A stretch of 64,000 bases of DNA, taken from contig CAJUSA010000011.1 in assembly GCA_910589015.1 (NCBI GenBank), forward strand, positions 25,301-89,300, in the 5' to 3' direction. This stretch comes from an uncultured Christensenellaceae bacterium (lineage in GTDB: Bacteria; Bacillota; Clostridia; Christensenellales; Borkfalkiaceae). Below, piece after piece: positions 49,212 to 57,791 of the stretch (its first letter is position 1; the number at the start of each line of letters is the position of its first letter). A model generated the notes under the pieces. It searched no databases and was not told the origin of the DNA. It worked only from the letters and a program-made list of their open reading frames with translations. The position numbers and the translations under genes were made by a program.

Positions 49212-49265
49212 TTTTTGCGTAATTAGAGGCAAATTTCAGGCGAAATCGAAAAAATTGCAAAAAAC

Positions 49266-49319
49266 AAAACCCCATATATCGGTACTCAGGCAAGCCTATG
49301 ACACAATATATAGGGTTTC
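49266..49319 (-). terminator. Terminator of tRNA-Val
   Basis: Minus strand AAACCCTATATAT pairs with ATATATGGGGTTT (one G-U), with an inner AGGC/GCCT, and a TTTTGTTTTTT tail. It forms the outer part of the direct repeat with 6509-6563. Confidence 0.75.
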
Positions 49320-49396
<77 letters not shown>

Positions 49397-49480
49397 GAAA
49401 ACGCTATGCACAGCATAGCGTAGTTTATCATACAGGATTCGGGACAACTTGTCAAGCGATTTTCACCGATGAAAGTAAAT

Positions 49481-50650
49481 TTATTTGTTTTGTTTCAGTT
49501 CGGGAAAACGCAAACACAGCAAATCGAAGATATAGCGCGCGCTCTCTTCCGCGCCCGAACGGCGCAAACGCGTCTGTGCGGCGCGGCGGTAAGGCTCGAG
49601 TTTCGAAGGATCGGCAAGATATTCTTCGATTTTATCGGCAACCTTTTCGGGATTGAAGATCTTTTCGGCACTGCCGACGTTCGTAATAAAATATTCGCCG
49701 ATGTGTTTTTCGATGTTAGTCGCATAATGCGTTGCGATCTGCGGCACGCCGAAAAAGCAGACTTCCGCAAATATACTGCCGCTTTTTCCGCAGAAGATAT
49801 CCGCTGCGGCAATATAATCGAAAATCTGATCGGTATATCCCACGGGGCGGAAATCGCATTTGCCCGTATGTTTAATTTCGCGGAATTCCTTATAGAGTTC
49901 CTCGTTCTTGCCGCACACGGGAATCAGTGTGACGGGAAGATCGCGCGATAAAATTTCCTCGCAGATCTCTTTCATCGTGCCGACGCCGTATCCGCCTTCG
50001 GCAAGCATGATGGTAAATTTGTTTTCGTCGATCCCGAGTTTTTTGCGCAGCAATCCCCTGTCGTCGGGAACGGAAAACGCCTCTTCCCGAATGACGTGGT
50101 GCACGAGTTTCAGATTGTCGTCGTTAAATCTTTTTTTATATTTTTTGCGCGCCTTTTCGTAACCCGTCTTAGTGGGCACCATGGCAAGATCGCAAGGATA
50201 ACAAAAAAGCGGATTCATTTCCACGTCGGGACAGTACATCGCCGTCATCGGCATGGGGTCGATATGGCGCGCGTAATAATTGGTCGCCCAGTGCGTGCTC
50301 ACAACCAGATCGGGTTGCAATTTCGCCATATACTCGAACGCCGCCTCGTTCGCGCCGAGTTTCAGATATTTCATCGTTGCCCAGCTATCGAGCCGCGGCC
50401 CCCAGAAATCCATGTTCAACGTCATAAAAAAGCCGAATACGGGATTGTTATTGGCCTTTACGACGGTATCGCAAAGCCGTTTTTCGAAGATTTTCAGCTC
50501 TTCGCTGCCCGTTTCCTGAAAAAATTCGGAACGGATAATTTCGACTTTGTCGCCGTACAGTTCTTCGAATTTTGCGGCGATGGCACGCATCGGCATGATA
50601 TGCCCAAGCCCCGCCTCCGTGAAAGGAAACAAAACTCTCGGTTTTCTCAT
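49481..50650 (-). CDS. GT28-type glycosyltransferase (UgtP/MGDG-synthase-like)
   Basis: A 389-residue protein with the GT-B N-terminal motif FTEAGLGHIMPMRAIAAKF and C-terminal donor-site segments GGYGVGTMKEICEE, PVGYTDQIFDYIAAADIFCG and KSGSIFAEVCFFGVPQI. Such enzymes add glucose or galactose to diacylglycerol for membrane glycolipids, or belong to the MurG group. The gene follows gpsA (glycerol-3-phosphate supply) in the same direction, which suits lipid synthesis. Acceptor is not known. Confidence 0.75.
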   Translation of the reverse strand: MRKPRVLFPFTEAGLGHIMPMRAIAAKFEELYGDKVEIIRSEFFQETGSEELKIFEKRLCDTVVKANNNPVFGFFMTLNMDFWGPRLDSWATMKYLKLGANEAAFEYMAKLQPDLVVSTHWATNYYARHIDPMPMTAMYCPDVEMNPLFCYPCDLAMVPTKTGYEKARKKYKKRFNDDNLKLVHHVIREEAFSVPDDRGLLRKKLGIDENKFTIMLAEGGYGVGTMKEICEEILSRDLPVTLIPVCGKNEELYKEFREIKHTGKCDFRPVGYTDQIFDYIAAADIFCGKSGSIFAEVCFFGVPQIATHYATNIEKHIGEYFITNVGSAEKIFNPEKVADKIEEYLADPSKLEPYRRAAQTRLRRSGAEESARYIFDLLCLRFPELKQNK

Positions 50651-50674
50651 ACTTACCCTCTGTAAAATTCGTAT

Positions 50675-51646
50675 TTAATATAATTCTGCTTTGGTGCTGC
50701 GCCGGAAGAGTTTTCCGATTTCTTCGCGGCAGCGCACGCTGTCGTCCCCTTCGCCGTAACAGACGTTATAAACCGCCTCGGTTATGGGCAGTTCCACCCG
50801 ATACTGTTGCCCGAGCAAGCGCATGGCTTTGCTCGTTGCCACGCCTTCGGCAAGTTTATCGAACCGCTGCCCCTTGGCGAGCATTTCGCCGTAGCGGCGG
50901 TTATGCGAAAATTCCGAAAAGAGCGTCGTTTCGTAATCGCCGAGGTGCGCCAATCCGTAAGCGGAAAGTTCGTTGCCGCCCATCGCCTTGATGAGCCGCG
51001 CCACTTCGCGCGCCCCGCGCGACATCAGCGGCCCTTTTAAGGGAACGCACAAGACGTCGAGCGCGCCCGCGGCAATCCCCATCACGTTCTTTGCCGCCGC
51101 CCCGAGCTCGGTTCCGATGAGATCGTCGCCGTAGTAAAAACGGATAAGATCGCTGCGGAAGGCATGTACCAAATCGCGTTTCAAAGCGGCGTTGGCGCTG
51201 TCGATCACCATACAGTTGGGTTCGCCGCGCACAAACGACTGAATATGTCCCGGACCGACCCAGACGGCGATCTTATCAGGCGACACGCCGCTTTCCGTCA
51301 GCACTTCCGAAAGGCGCTTGCCCGTGCCCGTTTCGATCCCCTTCATGCACAGCACGAACACCTTGTCCTGCACGGGATATTGCATAATGCGTTGCATGAA
51401 CCCGCGCAAACCCTGCGCGCTGATTGAGATGACGATGACTTCCGCCCGCGTCACGGCGAACTGCAAATCGCAGGTAAGCTGTATATTCCGATCGAGCGTA
51501 ACGTATTCGTTTTTGCCCGTTTCTTTCAATATTTTATAAGAATAATCTTCTTCGGGCCCCCAGCTTGCCACTTCGTTGCCCTGACGGGCAAGATACCAGG
51601 CAATAAAAGAACCCCATCTGCCGCAACCGAGTACGGAAATTTTCAT
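50675..51646 (-). CDS. gpsA: NAD(P)-dependent glycerol-3-phosphate dehydrogenase
   Basis: A 323-residue protein with the Rossmann motif ISVLGCGRWGSFIAWYLARQ, VWVGPGHIQSF, the catalytic Lys in AAKNVMGIAAGALD, and the substrate Arg region LIKAMGG. It reduces dihydroxyacetone phosphate to sn-glycerol 3-phosphate for phospholipids. Length matches the family. Confidence 0.93.
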   Translation of the reverse strand: MKISVLGCGRWGSFIAWYLARQGNEVASWGPEEDYSYKILKETGKNEYVTLDRNIQLTCDLQFAVTRAEVIVISISAQGLRGFMQRIMQYPVQDKVFVLCMKGIETGTGKRLSEVLTESGVSPDKIAVWVGPGHIQSFVRGEPNCMVIDSANAALKRDLVHAFRSDLIRFYYGDDLIGTELGAAAKNVMGIAAGALDVLCVPLKGPLMSRGAREVARLIKAMGGNELSAYGLAHLGDYETTLFSEFSHNRRYGEMLAKGQRFDKLAEGVATSKAMRLLGQQYRVELPITEAVYNVCYGEGDDSVRCREEIGKLFRRSTKAELY

Positions 51647-51655
51647 AATCTGTCC

Positions 51656-52255
51656 TCACATTTCTTTGCGTTCGAGCAGCGCGCGCGTGAGCGTCACTTC
51701 GTCGGCATATTCGAGTTCCGAACCGATCGGAACGCCGCGCGCGATCCGCGTGACCGTAATGCCGAGCGGTTTGAGCAGGTTGGCGATATACATCGCCGTC
51801 GCCTCGCCCGTTACGTCGGTATCGGTCGCCATGATGACCTCTTTCACGCCGCCCTCTTTGATGCGCGCAAGCAATTCGCCCACGCGGATATCGTCGGGCG
51901 ATTTTCCGTTCATGGGGTCGAGCACGCCGTGCAACACATGATACACGCCCCTGAATTCGCGTATTTTTTCGAGCGCAATGACGTCTTTTGGCTCTTTCAC
52001 CACGCAGACGATCGATTTATCGCGCGTGCGGCACACCGAACAAACCTCTTCTTCGGTAAAGTTTCCGCACACTTTGCAAAAACGCACCTTGCGTTTCGCC
52101 GCGAGAATCGCGTCGGCAAACGCCTTGGCTTCGCTCTCGGACATGTCGATAATACGGTAAGCATAGCGCTGCGCCGTCTTGCCGCCCACGCCCGGAAGTT
52201 TGGAAAACTCGTTCATCAATCTGCCGATCGGCTCGATAAAGACGTCGGCGTCCAT
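51656..52255 (-). CDS. recR: Recombination protein RecR
   Basis: A 199-residue protein: helix-hairpin-helix LPGVGGKTAQRYAYRI, a four-Cys zinc finger (CKVCGNFTEEEVCSVC) and a Toprim domain (VCVVKEPKDVIALEK, ATDTDVTGEATAMYI). It works with RecF and RecO loading RecA at gaps. The start overlaps the ybaB stop by one base; dnaX-ybaB-recR is a widely kept gene order. Confidence 0.97.
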   Translation of the reverse strand: MDADVFIEPIGRLMNEFSKLPGVGGKTAQRYAYRIIDMSESEAKAFADAILAAKRKVRFCKVCGNFTEEEVCSVCRTRDKSIVCVVKEPKDVIALEKIREFRGVYHVLHGVLDPMNGKSPDDIRVGELLARIKEGGVKEVIMATDTDVTGEATAMYIANLLKPLGITVTRIARGVPIGSELEYADEVTLTRALLERKEM

Positions 52256-52590
52256 CAGAACAGTCCTCCGCCCATGCCCGAGAACTTGCCCATTTTTTCC
52301 TTATAGACTTCATCGGCTTTTTTGTAGCCGTCGAGGATCGCCGCCGTGATCAGATCTTCGAGCATTTCCTCGTCGTCGGGATCGATGACCGATTTGTCGA
52401 TCTCGATGCCGTCGATGATCTTTTTCGCGTTCATATAGACGACGACCGCCTCGCCGCCCGCCGTGCCGACGATTTCCCAATCGTCTAACAGCGCTTCGGT
52501 TTCGCGCATTTCTTCCTGCATTTTCTGCGCCTGTTTCATGAGGTTCTGCATTCCCGCGCCCCCCATTCCGCCTTTATTGAATCCTGCCAT
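52255..52590 (-). CDS. ybaB: YbaB/EbfC nucleoid-associated protein
   Basis: A 111-residue protein with MQNLMKQAQKMQEEMRETEA and the conserved GTAGGEAVVVYMNAKKIIDG and IDPDDEEMLEDLI parts. Forms tweezer-like dimers that bind DNA. The Gly/Met-rich N-terminus is usual. Confidence 0.95.
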   Translation of the reverse strand: MAGFNKGGMGGAGMQNLMKQAQKMQEEMRETEALLDDWEIVGTAGGEAVVVYMNAKKIIDGIEIDKSVIDPDDEEMLEDLITAAILDGYKKADEVYKEKMGKFSGMGGGLF

Positions 52591-52602
52591 AATGACTCCC
52601 GT

Positions 52603-54291
52603 TTATTTGATTTCGATCTTGTAATCCGAAAAATCGCGTTGTAACTGTTCGAGCCCCTCTTTTGTCGCCTTGGGCGCGGCGGAAGCAAGCCGAACCTCGA
52701 ACGCCGTGATGCCGAGCGAAGAAAGCGCCTCGCTCATCGTCGCCCTGTGGCTTTCCTTGTTCAGCGCGCGGCAAACCGTTTCCGACTCGGTGACAAGCAC
52801 AAACGTACCGTTTTCGAACCGCGCCGTTAAATCGGCGCACATGGTGAAGAGCACCCCGTTGCGGCTCGTCTTGCGCAAATACCGCATAAATCTGCCGAAT
52901 ACCGTTTCGGCGCTGTCGCCCCCCGTATACGCCGCGGGTTCCTTGCGGACGGACGGTTTTTCGGACGCGGGCGGCGCCGTTTCCCGCACAGGTTCCGCAA
53001 ACGCTTCCCCGCCGAAATACGGCTCTTCCGGCGGAACGAAACTCTCGTCGAAGGGCGGCGGCTCTTCTTCCCGCGTGACCGCGGGCGGCTCGGGTACGGG
53101 CGCCGATACGGTTTTTTTCGGTGTTACGGGCAACGGCACACCGCTTTGCAACGTTTCGATCTTGGCTTCCAACGCCGCTATGCGCACCAGCAACGCGTCG
53201 ATATCGTATTCCGCCTGCGGCAGAGAGGCGCGCGCCACCGCCGTTTCCAACGCGATGTTGGGCGAACTTGCAAACCGCAGTTCGCTTTCGGCTTTGGCGA
53301 ACACTTCGCTTGCGCGCAAAATCGCCCTTCCGTCGGCTGCATCCGCCGTTTCCTTTACATTATTATATAATTCTTTTGGCAAAGATAGAATCCGTTCGGC
53401 GCCGCGGCAGTTTTTTGCGATCGAAATCTGCCTGAGCCGTTCGAGCAGATCGCGCAGCAGAACGCCCGCCGCCTTGCCGCCCGCAAGAGCGTTTTCGGTT
53501 TGCGCAAGCGCTTCGCCTGCATCCGATTGTAGCACGGCGGCCACGAGCGAAAGCGTCGTGGAAAAATCCGCCGCCCCGAGCACGGCGGTCACGTCGCGAT
53601 AGGTCAGTTTATCCGCATAAGCAATACACGTTTCGGCGATCGAGAGCATGTCGCGGTCGCTGCCCGCACCGGCGCGCGCGATGACCGCAACCGCCTCGTC
53701 CTCATAGGGTTTGCCGATTTCTTTGAGCAGACCCTTCAAGTGTTTTTCGAGATCCTCGGTGGGAATGAGCTTGAAATCCATGCGCATACAGCGCGAAAGA
53801 ATGGTCGCGGGGATTTTATGCGGTTCGGTGGTGGCGAGAATGAACACGACGTGCGCGGGCGGTTCTTCGAGCGTTTTCAACAAAGCGTTGAAGGCGCTGT
53901 CCGTCAGCATATGCACTTCGTCGATGATATAAACTTTATATTTGCCCACCGTGGGCGGGTACTGAACCTTTTCCCTGAGATCGCGCATTTCCGCCACGCC
54001 GTTGTTCGACGCGGCGTCGATTTCCACAATATCGAGACTGTTGTTGAGCGCGCGGCAGGTTTCGCACACGCCGCAGGGGGAACCGTTTACGGGGCGTTCG
54101 CAGTTGACGGCGCGCGCAAAAATACGGGCGACGCTCGTTTTGCCCGTGCCGCGCGGCCCGCAGAACAAATAGGCATGCCCCGCCGCATTCGTTTCGATCT
54201 GGTTGCGGAGTACGCGCACGACGCTCTCTTGCCTGACGATTTTATCGAACGTATCGGGACGAAATTTTCGGTAAAGTGAAATATGCGCCAC
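52603..54291 (-). CDS. dnaX: DNA polymerase III gamma/tau subunit
   Basis: A 562-residue clamp-loader subunit: Walker A FCGPRGTGKTSVARIFA, the zinc knuckle CERPVNGSPCGVCETC, Walker B KVYIIDEVHML, and the SRC motif ILSRCMRMDF. After about residue 375 a Pro/Glu-rich linker and a tau-like C-terminal domain follow. I see no obvious slippery frameshift site making gamma, but did not check exhaustively. Confidence 0.96.
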   Translation of the reverse strand: MAHISLYRKFRPDTFDKIVRQESVVRVLRNQIETNAAGHAYLFCGPRGTGKTSVARIFARAVNCERPVNGSPCGVCETCRALNNSLDIVEIDAASNNGVAEMRDLREKVQYPPTVGKYKVYIIDEVHMLTDSAFNALLKTLEEPPAHVVFILATTEPHKIPATILSRCMRMDFKLIPTEDLEKHLKGLLKEIGKPYEDEAVAVIARAGAGSDRDMLSIAETCIAYADKLTYRDVTAVLGAADFSTTLSLVAAVLQSDAGEALAQTENALAGGKAAGVLLRDLLERLRQISIAKNCRGAERILSLPKELYNNVKETADAADGRAILRASEVFAKAESELRFASSPNIALETAVARASLPQAEYDIDALLVRIAALEAKIETLQSGVPLPVTPKKTVSAPVPEPPAVTREEEPPPFDESFVPPEEPYFGGEAFAEPVRETAPPASEKPSVRKEPAAYTGGDSAETVFGRFMRYLRKTSRNGVLFTMCADLTARFENGTFVLVTESETVCRALNKESHRATMSEALSSLGITAFEVRLASAAPKATKEGLEQLQRDFSDYKIEIK

Positions 54292-54305
54292 CCTTGTCCT
54301 CCTCT

Positions 54306-54863
54306 TTATTTTCCGGCATAATTATTCAGTAATTTTTTCTTCGCGCGGACGAGCGCGTTGTCGATGCTCTTGCTGTCTTTTCCCGTTGCCTCGGCAATAT
54401 CCGCATAGCTCATGCCCTCGAGATAGAGCGTGACGGCGCGGTATTCGAAGTCGGAAAGCACGCGCGAGAGTTTGGTGTAGAACTCGCGCTGTTCTTCGAG
54501 CAGAAGCAAAAATTCTTCGGGCGATTGCTGCCCCCGCGGCAAGGTATCGGGATCGCTGCCGTCGGTGCACGGCACATTGCGCGCGGCGTTGCGCAAAGCG
54601 TCGTAAATGCGGCGCGAAACGCAAAGATAGGCGAAATTTTTGAAACTCTTGCCCGCCGATTCGCGATAACCGAGCACGGCGGAATATAAGCCGATCATGC
54701 CTTCCTGTACCAGATCTTCGGTTTCGCCGCCGACGAGAAAAAACTTCCGCGCATGCGAACGAACGCCGTTTTTATAGCGACGCATCAGCTCTTCGACGGC
54801 GGCGGCGTCGCCGCCCTGCGCCTTGATTGCAAGCGATTCGTCGCTAACCGTTTTGTTCGGCAC
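54306..54863 (-). CDS. sigH: RNA polymerase sigma factor SigH-type
   Basis: A 185-residue sigma-70 family protein: region 2 (DLVQEGMIGLYSAVLGYRES, FKNFAYLCVSRRIYDALR) and region 4 (SDFEYRAVTLYLEGMSYADI, KSIDNALVRAKKKL). It matches SigH of spore formers, active at the start of sporulation. GTG 54863 with GAGGTGGTGC upstream is preferred to an ATG at 54884 lying deeper in rlmB. The genes overlap by 20 bp; rlmB-sigH order is common in Bacillota. Confidence 0.9.
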   Translation of the reverse strand: MPNKTVSDESLAIKAQGGDAAAVEELMRRYKNGVRSHARKFFLVGGETEDLVQEGMIGLYSAVLGYRESAGKSFKNFAYLCVSRRIYDALRNAARNVPCTDGSDPDTLPRGQQSPEEFLLLLEEQREFYTKLSRVLSDFEYRAVTLYLEGMSYADIAEATGKDSKSIDNALVRAKKKLLNNYAGK

Positions 54864-55554
54864 GCACCACCTCGTAAACCGCAATCCCGAGCGCGATGGA
54901 CGCGTTGAGAGAATTGACCTTTCCTTTCAGGGGGATCGTAAGCACTTTATCGCATTTTTCGCGCGTTAAACGCTTTACGCCGCTATCCTCGCCGCCCACC
55001 ACAAGCGCGACCTTGCCCGTGAGCTTGTTTTCGTAAATACTCTCGCCGTTCATGTCGAGTGCGTATACCCAGTATCCGTTTTCCTGCAGGACTTCGATGG
55101 CGCGGTTCAGCGAACCGACGCGGGCGACCTTGATGTGCTCCGCCGCACCCGCCGAGATCCGCACGACAGCCTCGGTGACGCTCGCGCCCTTTGCGTTGGG
55201 GATCACCACACCCGATGCGCCCGCGCATTCCGCCACACGCAGAATACTGCCTAAATTATGCACGTCCTCGATGCCGTCACACAGCACGATCAAGCTGCTT
55301 TCGCCGCCGAACAGATCATAAAGATCGCTGTACACGAAATCGGTCGTATAGGCGATGACGCCCTGATGGCGTTTTTCGGGGCATTCGCGGTCGAGCGCGG
55401 CGCGGTCCGCGAACTGTACGCGGATATTCTTCGCCCTTGCTTCGGCGAAGATTTTGCCGAGCGTGCCCTGCGCGCCCTTTTCCATTAAAATTTTATCCAC
55501 CGTTTTTTGCGTTTTCAGCAGTTCCAAAACGGCGTTTCTGCCGTAAGTTTTCAA
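54844..55554 (-). CDS. rlmB: 23S rRNA 2'-O-methyltransferase, RlmB/TrmH family
   Basis: A 236-residue SPOUT enzyme: N-terminal substrate-binding part (YGRNAVLELLKTQKTVDKIL), then motif 1 DVHNLGSILRVAECAGASGV, motif 2 LVVGGEDSGVKRLTRE and motif 3 IPLKGKVNSLNASIALGIAV. It methylates a guanosine in 23S rRNA. Intact. Confidence 0.92.
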   Translation of the reverse strand: MKTYGRNAVLELLKTQKTVDKILMEKGAQGTLGKIFAEARAKNIRVQFADRAALDRECPEKRHQGVIAYTTDFVYSDLYDLFGGESSLIVLCDGIEDVHNLGSILRVAECAGASGVVIPNAKGASVTEAVVRISAGAAEHIKVARVGSLNRAIEVLQENGYWVYALDMNGESIYENKLTGKVALVVGGEDSGVKRLTREKCDKVLTIPLKGKVNSLNASIALGIAVYEVVRAEQNG

Positions 55555-55677
55555 ATCAGACTCCCGTTCTTATAGATGTTTCGGCACGCCGCACAGCGGC
55601 GGCTCAACATGACCTTTTACACAACGCGGCGATCTCTTTTTGACGCGACGGTTTCATTTTGATGCCGCGGTTTCATA

Positions 55678-55818
55678 TGGAATACATATCATGTCATTCC
55701 AAGCGCCAATACTGTCATTCCGAGCGCCAATACCGTCATTCCAAGCTATAACGCTGTCATTCCGAGCGCCGACACTGTTCCGAACGCCATCACTGTCATT
55801 CCGAGCGTAGCCGAGGAA
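55678..55818 (+). repeat. Degenerate tandem repeats of a GTCATTCCGAGC unit
   Basis: About six to seven units of TGTCATTCCGAGCGCCAATAC and variants (spacing about 20-22 bp) fill most of the gap between rlmB and mrnC and run into the 3' end of mrnC. The last unit, ATTCCGAGCGTAGCCGAGG, is the full form of an intergenic repeat seen again, inverted, at 62838-63050. Confidence 0.75.
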
Positions 55819-56221
55819 TCCCGCCCAATTCCGTTCCGAAAAACAGTTCTTCGATCCGCGCGTTCCGCCCCGTCAAATATAAATACCCTACGAGCGCCTC
55901 GAATCCCGTCGAGCGGACATATTCCCCTGCCGAGGCGTTCTTGCTCTTCGTGGATTTTTTCGCGTTTCTTCCGCGGCGGAAAATATCTTCCTCTTCCTCG
56001 CTCAAACGGGGAAGAATGCTTTCGAGCGCGCCGCTTTGGGCGTGCGCCGAAACCATTTCGCAGGCGCGGCGGCTCAGTTCCCCCGTTTTTACCTCGCTGC
56101 CGAGCGTCAGCCGGGTACGCACGAGAAGGGTGTATACCGCATCGCCCACAAAAGCAAGCGTTATGGGATTCATTTGTTTTGCCCTTTCCGCAGAAATCGG
56201 CAGACGCAGTTCGCTTTCCAT
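55796..56221 (-). CDS. mrnC: Mini-ribonuclease III
   Basis: RNase III catalytic domain without a dsRNA-binding domain, 141 residues: NPITLAFVGDAVYTLLVRTR holds the catalytic Asp, RRACEMVSAHAQSG follows, and the signature EYVRSTGFEALVGYLYLTGR holds the second acidic site. It matures 23S rRNA. The first ATG (56239) touches the -10 box, so the second (56221) is the likely start, with a very short leader. The last 9 codons (GGIPRLRSE) are made of the intergenic repeat. Confidence 0.9.
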   Translation of the reverse strand: MESELRLPISAERAKQMNPITLAFVGDAVYTLLVRTRLTLGSEVKTGELSRRACEMVSAHAQSGALESILPRLSEEEEDIFRRGRNAKKSTKSKNASAGEYVRSTGFEALVGYLYLTGRNARIEELFFGTELGGIPRLRSE

Positions 56222-56239
56222 ATTTCGAATATTGAACAC

Positions 56240-56268
56240 ATTATAACATAGACGGGCACAAAAAACAA
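56240..56268 (-). promoter_or_regulatory. Promoter of mrnC
   Basis: TTGTTT and TATAAT with a 17-bp spacer on the minus strand. The predicted start lies about 12 bases before the ATG at 56221. Confidence 0.65.
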
Positions 56269-56340
56269 GCGCTTAAAAGAAAACCAACAAAAAATATAAC
56301 ACTTTTCCGCTTGACGGCATAAAATCGGTATGAAAATTAA

Positions 56341-56368
56341 TTGCAATTTTTCGAAAAAAGACTATAAT
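56341..56368 (+). promoter_or_regulatory. Promoter of the antiporter gene
   Basis: TTGCAA and TATAAT with a 16-bp spacer, about 37 bp before the start codon. Confidence 0.65.
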
Positions 56369-56404
56369 GTTAAAGGTTATTCAATACTATTTTCGAGATG
56401 AAAC

Positions 56405-57721
56405 ATGGAAGCATTTGAATTTTTACTCCCCCTCGCAATTATATTGCTCTTTTCCAAACTGATGGGTCTGGGTGCGCACAAGTGCGGCATGCCCGCCGTG
56501 ATCGGCATGCTGCTTGCAGGTATTCTGATCGGCGTGCTCAAATACATTCCGCTCGATTGGCTTCAGGAAGCCCTGTTCTCTACACAGATCGAGCAAGTGC
56601 TCTCGGTTATGAGCAAGATCGGCGTGGTGCTTATCATGTTTTCTGCGGGGCTGGGCACCGATCTTAAAAAACTCAAACAGACGGGCGTGGCGTCGGTCGT
56701 CATCACGACGTTCGGCGTGATCGTCCCCATGCTCTTAGGTTTCCTCGTCGCCTTTCTCTTCGATTTCTACACCCCTATCAACCTTTCGGACAACGGGGGC
56801 GGCGCAGGCGAATTCGATCTTTTGAGCGACTTTTTCTACGGCGCGATCCTCACCGCGACGTCGGTATCGGTTACCGTCGCCGTACTCAAAGAGTTAGGCA
56901 AGCTCGATTCGAAGGTCGGCACGTCGATCATCGCCGCAGCCGTGATCGACGACGTGATCGGCATCATTATTCTCTCGGTCTTGACAGGCTTTTCTTCCAA
57001 GGGCGGCGAAGAAACGGGCTGGAACTGGTTCCACCCCAACGCAGGGCTTGTGATCATCAAAATCGTCGTTTTCTTCATTGCGGCGATCGCGCTGGGCGTG
57101 GGGTTGCGCAAACTCTTCGACTTAATGGAACGCCGCGCGCCCCACAACCGCCGCGTACCCATTATTTCGCTCGCGGCATGCTTTTTATATGCCTACTGCG
57201 CCGAAAAATTCTTCGGCGTTGCCGATATTACGGGCGCATATCTTGCGGGCATTCTGCTCGGCGGCACGCTTTCCGAAACACCGTACGTCGAATCCAAAGT
57301 CGACACGATGGGCTACCTCATCTTCTCGCCCATCTTCTTTGCCAACATTGGCATTGCGAACATCACCTATTTCAGCGAGATCACCCTGCCATTCCTCGCG
57401 TTCGGACTGGTGTTCGTCGTCGCCGCGCTTGCGGGCAAACTCTTCGGTTGCGCGGCGGGCGCGAAACTTTGCAAATTTTCAACCAACGACAGTTTCCGCG
57501 TGGGGCTCGGCATGATGGTACGCGCCGAAGTCGTGCTCATCTGCACCGAAAAAGGCGTGGCGTGCGGACTCGTCAATCCCGCCGTGTTCCCCTTTATCAT
57601 TCTCATTATCCTGATTTCTTCGGTGTTGACTCCCATTCTCTTGAAAACGTCGTACCGATCGGAAATCAAGCGCGACAGAACGCTGCCGCCCCCCGAATGG
57701 AAAGAAGATTCAAACACATAA
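56405..57721 (+). CDS. CPA2-family cation/proton antiporter
   Basis: A 438-residue protein with about 12 transmembrane segments. The ion-binding region AAVIDDVIGIIILS (Asp-Asp, near residue 180) is diagnostic of electrogenic CPA2 transporters, preceded by the unwound-helix segment LTATSVSVTVAVLKELGK. No C-terminal TrkA-N domain, so it is a NapA/KefB-type membrane part alone. Exchanges Na+ or K+ for H+. Start has only a weak site (GAGATGAAAC). Confidence 0.88.
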   Translation: MEAFEFLLPLAIILLFSKLMGLGAHKCGMPAVIGMLLAGILIGVLKYIPLDWLQEALFSTQIEQVLSVMSKIGVVLIMFSAGLGTDLKKLKQTGVASVVITTFGVIVPMLLGFLVAFLFDFYTPINLSDNGGGAGEFDLLSDFFYGAILTATSVSVTVAVLKELGKLDSKVGTSIIAAAVIDDVIGIIILSVLTGFSSKGGEETGWNWFHPNAGLVIIKIVVFFIAAIALGVGLRKLFDLMERRAPHNRRVPIISLAACFLYAYCAEKFFGVADITGAYLAGILLGGTLSETPYVESKVDTMGYLIFSPIFFANIGIANITYFSEITLPFLAFGLVFVVAALAGKLFGCAAGAKLCKFSTNDSFRVGLGMMVRAEVVLICTEKGVACGLVNPAVFPFIILIILISSVLTPILLKTSYRSEIKRDRTLPPPEWKEDSNT

Positions 57722-57752
57722 AAAGCAACCCCTACGGGGGTTGCTTTTTTTA
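57722..57752 (+). terminator. Terminator of the antiporter gene
   Basis: AAGCAACCCC/GGGGTTGCTT with a short loop and T7. Its right arm doubles as the -35 box of the next gene's promoter. Confidence 0.9.
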
Positions 57753-57769
57753 TCACGCTATGTTATAAT
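57741..57769 (+). promoter_or_regulatory. Promoter of the aldo/keto reductase gene
   Basis: TTGCTT and TATAAT with a 17-bp spacer, overlapping the preceding terminator's 3' arm. Confidence 0.65.
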
Positions 57770-57791
57770 GAAAGACGATAAGGGGGTGCAT

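Noticed and set aside
55678..55818. CRISPR-like regular repeats
   Set aside because: Units are short, degenerate and adjacent without unique spacers of constant length, and no cas genes are present.
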